Positions 22,681 through 35,400 of a stretch of 64,000 nucleotides of DNA are shown piece after piece. The position numbers were made by a program, and so were the translations under genes. The notes under the pieces were generated by a model that was given only the letters and a program-made list of their open reading frames with translations, ran no database searches and was not told where the DNA came from. Every line of letters starts with the position of its first letter. The first letter of the stretch is position 1. This stretch comes from Fennellomyces sp. T-0311. Lineage: Eukaryota; Mucoromycota; Mucoromycetes; Mucorales; Lichtheimiaceae. The stretch is from the NCBI GenBank assembly GCA_025266875.1, contig JALLLT010000030.1, positions 1-64,000 of the forward strand. Reading direction: 5' to 3'.

Positions 22681-23919
22681 AATTTGTATTTACTGTAAAG
22701 TAAGCGACTAATTAATACGTATTATAAAGACATCAACGGGTAATATATTTTATTCAAGAAATATACGCAATGTATGCTACACTGAACTTGGAGTAACATG
22801 TAGAAGCATGATAGACTTAACCACCAATCCAACATCGTCTTGATCGGTTGAGTTAAAAAGTGCACAAACTGGGATGTGTGCTGGAATCGAGCTAACAAGT
22901 ATGCTACGCATTCTTTTCTTCGCATAATATACAGTATATCATCTGTTCGCTTCTCCTTCCTGTATATATGCACTAAAGTTTTCAGCAACTAGCAATTTAC
23001 AATGAAGGAAGAGCATGTGCATGTTGCACTTCCCGTTCTTCTGGAAGGATAAACTGCTCTTAGTTCTGGAGGGTAATTTTAGTATAGATCAGATACATAT
23101 GGCCGTGATTCTTTGCAGCCGTTGGTACCAATAGAATTATCAATGTAGCGATTGGATTTCAAGCACTTTTTCGACGTCCAGTCAATCATCAAAATACCAA
23201 CTCCTGAGTTTGTCCTTCCTGATAAAATGTAAGAGCTGTCACTGATCGGACAGGTGATTGATATTTTTGTCATTACTAATGCTACTTGTGAAGGAATGGA
23301 TTTGTATACGTATAGCAAGAGTGATGGATATCTACCGCGGTACCGTCAGAGTGTGTTGCTTATACATAGTGCGTGTTATCCTTTATACTTGAATATACCC
23401 ACAGCAAGTTATGGCAATTTTAAGCAGTCTTAAGCCCATACTGCTATCATCCTGCCTTTGAATAGCTTGCCATGGTCTGGAAGCTTTTAACAACAGCAGT
23501 ATATACGTAATACATACGTAAAGCAGCTTGTATACTAACGCAAGAAATTGAAACTCTCCAAAATTCTATGTGTATAATAGGTTGTCATGCAAAGGAACGG
23601 TATACGATATCTATTACTTGCTGCTCACTAACACGGTGGAAACATTGATTGGCTACTTAAGCCTGTGAAAAAATTATAAATATTAAAAGAAGTTTATGTC
23701 CTAAATATAGTGATGAAGCTTGTACGTTAAACCGCTTGTAATTACATATCAATTACACTTGATTATTAAGAGATTTAAGAGATTATAAAGAGCATTCTTA
23801 CATTTGTACTTACGGCACTGATCTAGTACCTAAAGCATAATTTGCGTACTTGCCGGGTAGCTGTGAACGGTAAGTCTTCCGATATAAGAAATTTCACTTA
23901 AATCTCGAGGTAAGCGTCT

Positions 23920-24360
23920 CTCCGGGTTCCCACATCAAGTCCAAGCGTGGGAGAGCCAAGTTCGAAGACATTGTTTCACAAAGCTTAGACGGGAAGACAG
24001 CGTGAGATCGTTTCGATTTGCGTATAACCGAAGGAAGATTGTTTTTAATTATGAATGGAAATTATCCTATGGCTTCTCCTATATGTAAATGCAATAATCT
24101 AGTTACGGTAATATTATTGTCTTAATTTCCGCAAACGACTCATACAGTACATGGTTATGAATTAAAATAGGGAATATATACCCGTGTTTTAAGCTATCGT
24201 GTATAAACATTCCCTCGCACGTACGTACATAAGCAAAGAAGCATGATGGACAGTCAAGAACCATCGGCCTAATTCCAGAGTGTCGTAATGTGTTACTAAC
24301 CATCCAATCCAGAGAAAAGCGTACACGGACTTTTATACATGCTAAAATAAATCCAACAAG
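23920..24360 (+). repeat. Diverged direct repeat, copy 2
   Basis: Partner of 22235-22680, same orientation, 1.7 kb away. It shares the same ordered islands, including GTTTCACAAAGCTTAGAC and CATGCTAAAATAAATCCAA. Confidence 0.6.
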
Positions 24361-24443
24361 AAAATACAAAATGTATGGGGTATCTATACAACAGTAAAGG
24401 AGAGATGCTCAAGCTATATTACAGAGATATCAGTGTATACCGT

Positions 24444-27400
24444 TCATTTTTCGTCTGAGAGCATGTCTATCAAATGCATGTTAGTTAAAATTCTACGCAG
24501 AATCATACGCGTATATAACTTACCAGACCATTGACTCCGGTGTAGCGAGTCCATGAGGAACTCTGCCAACTCTGATGACATGTTCGAATTCCCATCGATT
24601 ACACGCCAGTTTTGACGCATTATGGTTGGACTATAAGGTGTGTTTGGAGATAGCGCCCCGTGGTGCAGAATGCTATCTTCTTGATCGCTGTTCGAGAACG
24701 GTGAGGCTTGTGGGCTCACTGTACCAACGGCAACGTTCAGTGATTCACCACCTGTCATAATGGGGGATCCATATTGCGTTTCGAATGAGTAGTTGGACAT
24801 GGGTGACACAGGTACTGTGAGTGATGCAGGTGAAGGGATGTAATCGGAAATTGGACGAGGAGACGGCGGCGCATCCTGGATAATGATCGTTGGCACAGGT
24901 GATTTCCTTCTCCATTTCTCAGCTGAAAGGGGGCTTTTTGGAGAAAGTGTCGCCGCAGATGTATCCAATTGCAAACCACTTCTGTTGTTGATGCCTAGTT
25001 TCCGCATTTCGTCTTCATTCTTTTTCTGCCATAGGTCATGCAGATAACGTTTCCGTTGAGCCATCATTAGGAAAACTCCACGTGCCTTTTCCGTTGCATA
25101 GGCCTTATTGAGCTGGTCTAACTTTTCCAGGCGTTTGATCAATGGGTCGATTCTAAAAGGTAGGATTAATAATCATAGACAGTTTAGAATTGTAGCCCAC
25201 TTACGTCAAAGCATCTTCAATATCAACAAAGCGGTAAGACATGATAGTGCGTACATCCTCAAACGAAATACCTTTGGATGTCTCGGCATCAAGTATTTCC
25301 TGTCAAATTACAGTGTTAGTTATATAATTTACTATGTAGAATCTCAATTACGTACAAGGTAGTATAAATTGTATTCGCGGCGCCGTTCTCGTAGGACATC
25401 AGGGTCAATTTTTGATAAGCTTTTGTTGACTTCCTGTAAATTGTAAGACAGTTTCGCTGCAATGTCGGTCGCTGACATATAACCACTCGATTTCTCAACC
25501 AGTCTGTCCGGCATTGGTGACAGTGCAGACATTCTTTTGGCGCTCAATGCCTGTAGCTTTTTTATACTGTGTGCATCATCGTAAATTGATAAACGTAATC
25601 TTCCGCCTAACAACTAAAAACGCAAGTAAGTACACTCAGTGATCTCGTTTTCTTTTGAAGAGGAATGCATACCCGTAGAAACTTGGTAACATCTTTCCTT
25701 TGAATGTACCCCGAGCCAGATGGATCAACCACCGACCACGCATATTTGAAGCTGGAAAAGTATATTAGAATATACTCATACACAAAATGTAGGTTTGTGT
25801 CACATACTTGCGCAAATCATCCTTTGTGAGGCGGGTGAATCGAGACCGTGTTTCGTATGCGTATTCAAAGTTGCTAATAATGGTCTATAGTAGAACGAAT
25901 CCATACTAGTTAACTTAAATTCCGTTCATCAATATGGTTGTACTTACAGCAGTGAACAAATTTAGGAAAATGTGAGTGCAGATCAAGTAATAGACGTTGA
26001 ACAAGAAATAGGCCCAGCCGGGCGAGCCACAGTCGGTGTAAAGATAGTCATCCGAGTATACACAATTGGGTGCTTGTACGGTGTTATCCATCATGACGAT
26101 ATTCCAGGCTTCGCCTGTGGTTATTCTCACTAATAAAAGCAGTGCGTTGCCATAGTCACGGAAATTGCTATGTGGTCCGGTCTCTAATCCGTACTTGGTG
26201 AGACCGAAGAGTTCCATAAACACCATGGCAAATAGACACATAACAAGTACAAAAACGGCTGTGACACGCACAATCGCCGGTAGAGACAAACTGTACGCAG
26301 TGTTAACTCAGTTAAAATATGAAATATGTCTATGCTTACCGAACAGTGTGATATAGGGTCTGTAGCGAATCAATGCCTTCACCAAGTCGGAACGCGGCCA
26401 GTACCAAGCAATAGCGCTCGATGCGGAGTGTCCAAAGCTAATACCAGTGTTAATACATTCAGCGAGAATCAGACGAACAGTCGAAAGGTACGTACATCCG
26501 GCGATGCAAAACGACACACTGTCAAAATGAGAGCACTCACTGCAATAAATGCATCGTACCAGTTCCACTTGCTTTTGCTCCACTAGATACATACATAAAT
26601 GATCTGAAACCGAAGTGCTTCCTCGTCCTTTTCATACCTTCGCCCATCCTAACCCGAGATATTTAATAACGACTTCAGACATATATATGACACAGAAGGC
26701 AAGATACATGTAATCTAATACAAATGGTTAACTGGGAGTTCACTGGGATAAAGTATGATGACTTCTCTTACCTTGTAAGTTTGTCAGCCACGTCGGTTCA
26801 TTTTGGAATTCAGTAGCAATGATACCTTTTACACAAATTGTTAGTGTCATGTACTGTATGTTAAATATCGACTTACAGATGTTCAAAATAACGACCGCCA
26901 TTATAAGCTTATTGAAAGGACCACGCTTGTTGGCAACAAGATTATAGCACAACGATCGGATTCTCGATTTAGGTCGCTGAGCCTTTGGTGTTGGTTTGAT
27001 CTCAGCCAGCTGTCGCCTCAAATCTGCATACTGTCGTTGACCAGTTGTCATCGTTGTAATGCCAGATCGTTGTTTGAACTTCTCAATAATAACCTATGAA
27101 AGCCCCACAGCGTTAATATTTAAGCGAACCATACAACGCAACGGATGAAAAATACTTACACCAACAAACAGTTGCAACGTGCCGTGGGAAATCACCATGA
27201 ATACGATATAGTATATCGAGTGGTATACGGATGACGATGTCCAATCGAATTCAGGCTGGACATCTGCATCCTTGGGTGCACTCATTGCCATGAACAAGGA
27301 ATCAATCTATAATACAACGATGTTAGTATATGAAATGTAATCCTCATAAGTCATATTACCCATCCTTCGGTAGATGATAAGCTGAACAGATGAGCCAGTG

Positions 27401-30400
27401 CGATCGGGAAGTCATCATAACTGAACAGTTCACCCTCGGGAACAACCCAAACTCGTGGTTGCAGTATTTCGATCGGACCATCGTTACCGACATCGTTGAG
27501 AAATTCACCTACACATTCGGCACGACCCGAGACTTGATCATCGTTGCACGCTATCATTCGACCACCGAGAATGTTAACGCCATAGATGGAAAAGAAAATC
27601 ATGACCAAAAACACCAGCAAGAGCGCATCCATCATGTACGGAAATGCATGGAAGAGGTCAACAAATACGTCTCGTACGCCACTAAAGTACCGGATCAGAC
27701 GCAGGACGCGCAAGCTTCTGACTGTACTCAACGCTCGTGCGAAGTCGCCAGTGCCTGCAAATATGGCTCCAAAATTCAAAGCAACAACAACAAAATCAAG
27801 ACGGTTCCATGAGTTACGCAGATACGCGTTCGGCGGGAGAAGAAATCCGTCAGCAATGATGCGAATAACGATTTCCACCACGAATACAATTCCAAGACCA
27901 ATGTCGACGGCTTGGGCAGCTGATTCAGCGTAGGTGTCCTGTCGCATTTGACGTGTGGATGGCTCATCCAGAATAACGAGTAAGATACTAGCAAGCACGC
28001 ATGCCATAATGAACCAGTTGAAAAGGTTTCGTCGTTCAGTACGACCATCCGCTGTTGATCCAGCAAGTAATTTGCACCATCGACGAATACGGTTGCGGGT
28101 CGAAAACACGAAAAGCGATTTGAGCGTAGGCATATCTGCTTCTTTTGCTCGTCGGTTTTCTTCTTCAACAACACGTTCGTAATCATATGTGGCTTCGTCA
28201 TCGAACAATGGATCGTCAGTTCGCTGGCTTTCACTACATACACGATGATGTTAGAACTTTCAGTTTCGGGGGTTGTTGTACCATGTACCTCTTTTCTTCT
28301 GTATTTTCTTGCTTCCCCTTTCTCCATCGCTTAAAGAGCTTGCTAGAGAGTTTGCTAAAGAACCCGGAAGATTTCTTTTGTTTGGATGGAAAACTCTCTT
28401 TGTCTTCGTTAATAGACTCTTGATGGCCAATCAATAGTTCGATGAGTGCAGATCTGTCCATAGTGGCTGTCAAACCAGTCGGAAGACGAGGTATCTGGAC
28501 CATGCTTTTGTCCGATTTGACATAGAGGGAGCCAAGTGTCCTGCAATTTCAAGATTAATTTTCATATCTTGGAGAGAGCAGCCGGGCAACTTACCTATTG
28601 ATTAAACTTTGCAGTTGATCATCACCTTTTGAAACGCGCCTTTGTATGAATTGCCGGATTTGGTATTGTTTGATTTCCTCGTCTTCTAATTCGAAGTTTT
28701 CAAGAATTACAGCAATATACAGGCCCGACATGACATCTATTTAGGCGCACAGGGTTAGCTATCAAAGCTATTTGCAGAAAAGGGTACTTGCATCGCGCAA
28801 AAGCAAAGTAACCAGATGTGATTATGGCGGCGTAAAATGCAGAAAAATGCGGCTGGCTTTCCATGGCATTGTACAAAAAGTCCTATTAAAGAATATTAGC
28901 CACTGATCAATCCGACTAACCGATATACATACCGTCCAAGTTTCACTCGTATACAGCTACAAAATTAAAACAAATATGCTTAGCCCAGTTCGGTAGTGTC
29001 GCAAACCCACACATACCATAATCAAAGTCAAATATGACTCCCAGAATGTATCACATCGGAGCTCACTTTCGTCTTGTCCGATAAAGCTAAAATCACCACC
29101 GAAAAGCTGCATGAAAATTGGAGAGCATAGCGCAGTGCACAAGAGAAGGAACACGACGACGTAGATCACACTTTCTCCTGTACCTAATGCTGCAGACTGA
29201 TATATGACGTAAGTAACTGTATCGATACTTTTAGTTCTACTAACGCACCAAAAGCTTTCTCACACGAGGAATGCATATAAACAGTCGATACTGCCGTAAG
29301 CATTGGAAGATTGTCAGATACTTGTATGAATATGAGTCTTGAATCATGGGAAGCTGAATGACGCATGTTACGATGACCAAAAAGAGATCAAACTTGTTTC
29401 TTCCAGAGGCCCAAAATTGCATCCAACCAGGAGCTCCGACCATTCGCAAGACGATTTCAAAAGCAAAGAGAAAAGTGAATGCTGTCTCCGCATTATCTAC
29501 TCAATAGGGACGGTTAATTTTCCCTGCCGTTCAATAGTAAACAGCCTTGACATACCAAGCATTTCGAGTGTGTCCTCTGTCGCGTGAACGGATCGTACAC
29601 ACATAAATGCTGTATCTAATAATACTAGTATACCACCAAAGTAGAAAAATTTTGGGCTTTTGACCATCTTGACTACCAACCGTTTAAGCCGTAACCGAGT
29701 CCCAGTGCCGCGCTGATCCGGATACTCTGGATCGTCATATTGCCATATAAGTTCACCTTGATCGTCCTCAGCTTGAACAGATCGAAGCATTCGTGTACTT
29801 TTCCGCTTTCCCGTGAAAGCACTGACACGGTTTGCCGCGCGGACACGGGAAAATCCAGACGTAATGACAGCTAGTATATGCTTTTAGTAAAATTACTCAC
29901 TTAAATCCAATTATTAGCTTACCAAAGATTAGGAAGATGAGTAGAAAGCTGACCACATAGACTAACAAGCAGTAGAATAGTGCAGCAACATCCGAGTCAG
30001 CATCTTGATTTATATACATCAGTTCAGTCCACAATTCCAATGACGCTGATGTGTACACGGCCAACAATGCAAAGTAGATTGTATCATAGTTTGCGAATCC
30101 ATAGTCGGGATTGTTGCTTGGATCCTCAAGACAGATTTGATTGTTTGTACAGATATATCCATTGTATCCAGGGTAGCTATGAACACCAGTATGAACATTG
30201 TAGGCGCCTAGGACATCTGACCCATTATAGTAGCCGGAGCAGTATTGTGGAGGATCGACGATAATTTCTAATAAAAGAAGGAATTTGAGTTGTCACTACT
30301 TTGTGCTACCCTTCATTCTCGTACGTTCACCACTGGCGTTGACAGCGAAACACCGCCTTGAGAATACACCCTTGAATGATACCAGACCGATCAGTGCAAA

Positions 30401-32451
30401 TAATAGCAAGAAGAACAGGACAAATCCAACCACATCTTTGAGCATATCCCAGCTTACAAGCAGCGATCTCATGATGGTCTATGTAGCAGTGATAAGTACG
30501 GTTAAACGCCAGTTACAACCGAGCTACTCACCGCTGTTCCACGGAATATACACAATAGACGTAGTGGTCGCATTGCGCTCAGTGCTTTGAATAGCGAGCA
30601 AAAACGGTATTCATGAACCATAAGCCCAAGATCGACCCAGTAGGCGACGATGGCTATTAGATCAATGGTGTTGGCAAAGCCGCTGAAATAAGCGCGATGG
30701 CTGAACTTTTTTCGCTTTCCATAATCACCGGAAGCCGCATCGTCTGTTGCTTTGTCTGATGGCGTTGTGATACGGCGACTAAACGATCGAATTATCCGAT
30801 AGATCCAACTTTGGCGCTGGGCCTCATCGGGCGGTACCCAAAATCCGTACACAATGATTTTGCAAAGCGCCTCAATGCTGATAGAAATATAAGAGTCACG
30901 ATTCGCCACACGTATATAGTTTGAGCTTGTACTTACGTATAAATGCACTGGATACACAATATGGGATAATGATTCCATTGGCCACCAAACGTGGTCTTTT
31001 GCGGATTCTCGTAAATGGGCACGCATATAAGCAGAAAATAGTGTAACAAGATTACCACCATCAAGAACGTTTCGACATATCTAGCAATAATTTGAGTTGC
31101 CATTTTCGTGAGTTTAATTATAGTAAGTTTACCTTGAGCATATTACGTTCTTCCATATGCTATACCGAATGTGGCTGTCCGGCGGCAAAACGCAGAGGCT
31201 ATTCCCGGCCAGTGGACTGTACGGAAACCGAGGCATATTCTTCGGACCTGGCGGCAGCGATTGTTGATCCATTGTCTCAGTAGCAGTGTTACGAGAGTCA
31301 TGCCTTGTAGCCGACGGTAAATCGGAGAACAATGACTTTTTGTCTAACCGTGATATTGATTCTGCGAAAACTGAACCGCTTCGACTATGTGTGGATAGCT
31401 TTTCCATGGGACTTGAAACTTCTGAGGGTCGAATCGTGTACTGCTTAGCAGATACGGCATCGTACTCCTCGTCTCGCTGAACTGTTCGATAGCGGCGTAA
31501 TGGGATAGCTCGGATGATCTCGTCGTCTTCTAACAGTTTGTCAACTCGTTCGCATCCGCGCAAATTGACAACCTGGGTAGCGGCATCAAAGATGTGCTTT
31601 AATATCTTATGGCTTGTGCGTCGTCGGTATATCAGATCAGTTGGGTTGAGTGGCGGGGAATATTGACTGTATGGTGGCGGAAGTGATGAGGGTGGTGAAG
31701 GGTAATGCTTTTCATCGTAGTGATCCGCAGGTGAGACTTTCTTGCCTTTAGTTGGGGTATTGTACGCGGAGGAGGCTGTGTGAGAAGTCGCACCTGAGGA
31801 TACACCAGAGTATATCACCATCGGCTCTCGCACAGATGCTGAGTTGGAGGACAAGTTATTGAAGTCAAAGTCGTAATTCCACTTGAAATGTTCGTTCGTT
31901 TGTGGCGACGGTGGAGGTGATTTTCGGTGTGTTCGATCACCATCCATGATAGCTGCTGCGCTAGTCATGAGCGATGGTCGTGCGGAATGGCGTCGATGGC
32001 GAAGATGGTTGGTATTATGTGGTGTATTGCCGTCGATGCCCGTTGATGGGGTCGATATGCCCAGGCCTGCTGTGACCCTCTCATCGACTGCAATGTTGCT
32101 GTCAGCCGCGAATGTCATTATTGGAGGTGATTGGCTGTGATTGGAGCGTTTTTTGCCATCATGTATGAGCTTATCGAGCTTGTTCTTCCGTTGCAATAAG
32201 TCGCGGGTGAGTGGTAAAGGGGGTGGTGATGCAATGTTGTTAGGACGATTAATTTTAGGTGACAAGGAATTCGGTGATTGATCTACTGCTGTGGTCGATG
32301 ATGATTGAGGTTGTTCGGTGCTGCTCGATGGCCGAGATTGATTATCGTTCGCTTCGGTTAAAGTGATCTGTGGAACAAGTTGAGAAGCCGGCTTTTGCTG
32401 GTTCTGATCGCCCCCGTTGGGTGATTTCGGCTCGTCCTCGGGATCTGGCAT
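24444..32451 (-). CDS. CCH1: Voltage-gated calcium channel alpha-1 subunit (Cch1)
   Basis: The pore subunit of the fungal high-affinity calcium channel, normally with Mid1, in the plasma membrane. It is one four-domain, 24-helix gene with more than 20 short introns, so exon edges are approximate. The cytosolic N-terminus (31130-32451) is Ser/Pro-rich. Domain I spans about 29900-31030, domain II 28860-29700, domain III 27100-28050 and domain IV 25915-26890. Each pore loop has a Glu at the selectivity position: SLELWT (I), YTSETWT (II), SSTEGWV (III), TTGEAWN (IV), the EEEE ring of calcium channels. The domain III S4 is Arg-rich (VRSLRVLRLIRYF); the domain IV S4 (LRIERYCLVLAAFRLG) has few charges. 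After S6-IV comes an EF-hand-like segment DPSGSGYIQRKD (about 25680-25740), then a polar tail ending MLSDEK. I placed the start at MPDPEDEPKS, the first ATG of the long first exon. Confidence 0.93.
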
Positions 32452-35400
32452 TTCGGTATGGATCAACAGGAGGGAGGAAAGGAATGGGGGCCGAATCACT
32501 CAGAGTTTAAGCAAAACCATGGCTCTGTTTGAGATTTGATGCTGTCCTTCCGCAATTTTAGGTAACGATGGGAGCCCCAGTGACTGTGGTTGCGTAGCAT
32601 AAAGAGCGTAACTTGCCGAAACATGTGGAGCCAGTACCCCCAAAAGCATCGTCGCTGTTCACTTCAGGGTACATAAACAACCATCCATTCTCATCATTCT
32701 GGCATGCAGCTTCTCGGTTTACTAACATAGATCCTTAATCTAAAGAAGGTTCCGCCACGTGCAACCTGCATCTGAAATCCGATGCATCTTCACATTTGCT
32801 ATTCGAACCAACTAGAATAGTATGTAAAAATTATATGCTCCTGAAGGCCTACTACTAATCAAAAGTGATCCTGTTATTCCCTTTACAAATGGCACTTGTT
32901 AAAGAAAATGTTTCTTTGGGTTTACTCGTTTGGAAGGACTTTAAATTGTTTGCCCAGCTCTGGCGTTGTTTGTTTGGCTCACGGGGACGGTACGGCAATC
33001 GACTTGAAATGCAGTAACATGGCACGTTTGATGTTCCCGAAAAACATCCCCGGACCTATTTGCCAAACCGAATATCCTTATCATTTGATATTTAGTTTCA
33101 GTTATTAGGGACAAGTAGCCCACGAGACTGCAGCTGCCATTGGGCTAACTGTGCTTCCGATGGCGATCCCTCCTATTGATTATCCCCGCCGAGATACCCC
33201 ACAACCCTGGTTCATAGAACGTACTCCTTTCCTGAATTAATAATAAAGGAAGCGAAACAGCGTTTCAATTCAAGTGTTTGTAATAGCCCAAACCTTCTTC
33301 GTTGGCAAAAATAGACATTTTTTCTACTTTAGTGTTCAAATTATCCTAATTGATTAAAAAAATCCCTCACTGACCCAGTACTTAAACATCTCAGAGCTTG
33401 TTACTTCCATCCACTGATAATCACTTGCATGTAAATATTTCATCTACGCATGACAAATACCAATCGTTTTCGTTCAGTACCTTTCTAGACGGGCAGTACT
33501 GTTTACATTCCGTGAGTCGATCATCATATGATGCTAATGCCCATCATATCAACGAAAAGAGAAGAGTAGCTGCATATGCTCTTGTGGCCATAACTTTTCA
33601 CATGAATCCACTAACCGCAGAAATCCCCCCCCCCTGCTCGATGTCTTGCATTTACTGAAACATAATTGCACAAGCCATCAAAGAGGAGCTACCCGCAATT
33701 GATCACGATGACAGAGTTCCCGCTATAGCCGATTCCTTTTCCAATGTTAATCTTCAGGAATTTATTGTAATACTACGTAGTATTTGATACGACTTCCACA
33801 AAGCTTATGGATAAGAATTTATTACGAATTGCATAAAGCAAGGACTTAAATTTCCAGTCCAAGAAACTATAAAAGTCACCTCTAAGCAAACAAAATGCGA
33901 AGAACTCGGTTCTAGTAGGAGTGATAAACAAGAGCTTAAAATTTTGGTGGCTCATACATAACTATTTTGCTTGGCACTGGATAAGATCGCTTATTTGCTG
34001 CGCATGCTTCGATTCGGTGTAAGATCAAAACCATTTTCCCCAGCTATAACCAAAATTAGCTTAGGGTCTTCCCTAATGCCTTGTAGTATATTAATGGCGT
34101 CCTTTCCCTGATGTAACTTCATGTATGACGTGTTACTTAGTATAGAAAAATGTAACTCTCACTCCTGTATGTTAGCATTATGTTGCGACATGATAGTTGC
34201 CTAACAAGCAAAGGACATCTTTCTATGATTAGGAGGTTTCATAAGGAAACTTTTTCTTGATGACTTATGAACTGCTTGTTCAGCAAAACAGTTACGCATC
34301 ATAGTACATGCCAAGTCAAGCCTAGGTGATGGTTTTACGTATAAACCGTCAAAGCATCAAAACATACACAATGTATTCGCTTCGCGATTGAGCTGGTCAT
34401 CAGAAATTTTAATACCTGCTTTGTTGTTTTCTGTGAGGTGGTACGGGATTATCCAAACGTCACTTGTCACATTTTTAAGCATTTTGTCATGAATGAACGG
34501 TGGCGTTGCTATCACATAGGAAAAGACCTCACTTAAAGTAACATGCATGATTCCGTCAACGAATCCAAACCAGCGGCGCCCAGCCGCCGTTTGTTGAATA
34601 CAAACAAAGAGCAAGAAAGATATCTAATTAAATGGTAAAGGATAAGTTTAAATACTAGTCAGACTGCTCATGTTAGTAACACATAAAACTTTTTAGATAA
34701 AGAGAGCATTGCCGCATCACAAGAAGCATTCATTATACCTATGGACTCCTCGAATAGCTGTCCAACGAGACACGAAGACTCCTACGAAAATGGAACCATC
34801 GATGCATCATGACGAGGTTCGCTTCTTTGGTGGTTGTTCCAAATTCTGACATTAAGAATATGCCTCTCGTGTTTCTGATCGCGTCCAAGTTGCGGATTGT
34901 CTGTCACACTGGAAATATCATAACAATTTGTTTGTTCAATGAAATTCGACATTCGTTACTTAATCCAAAAGAGGGAATATATTAAAAAAGAGTTTAATTA
35001 GCACCAGCCATCTTATAGCGATGAGGATACGGTTCTTTTGGTTTCGAGAAGCAAGTTCAAGTTTGTGAGGGCACAAAAGCATCTCATTGGAGTGGTAAGA
35101 ATTGCATATCATGCCGCCATCCGACATAAGGAGGACGCAAAAGAAATCAAAGGAATTAATGTTCAGTTTTAATGGCCTGTGATAAAACCCTAGGGATATG
35201 GAATCATCATGTAGACTATCGTGAGCGCTCCTGTCAGTACGCTCAACAAAATCAAAAAGGACAGCCGTCAGGCGTTTTGAAGTTATGCAGTTGCTACCAT
35301 CTTGTACCCGTAAACTAGGGAAAGCGCACAATGGCTAATAGTCACTTAGGGTGCTGTATATAGTTTGAATCTTAACGTGGGTTAGTTCCACCGATAACTC

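Larger units (their letters stand above)
22004..24443. other. Non-coding region with a diverged duplicated repeat
   Basis: 2.4 kb without a supported gene. It holds two direct, diverged copies of a roughly 450-500-bp sequence, listed separately. Open frames (for example 22722-22988, minus) are low complexity and unlikely to be genes. Confidence 0.55.

Noticed and set aside
22722..22988. Small hydrophobic protein on minus
   Set aside because: Low-complexity chance frame inside the non-coding repeat region; no signal or domain.
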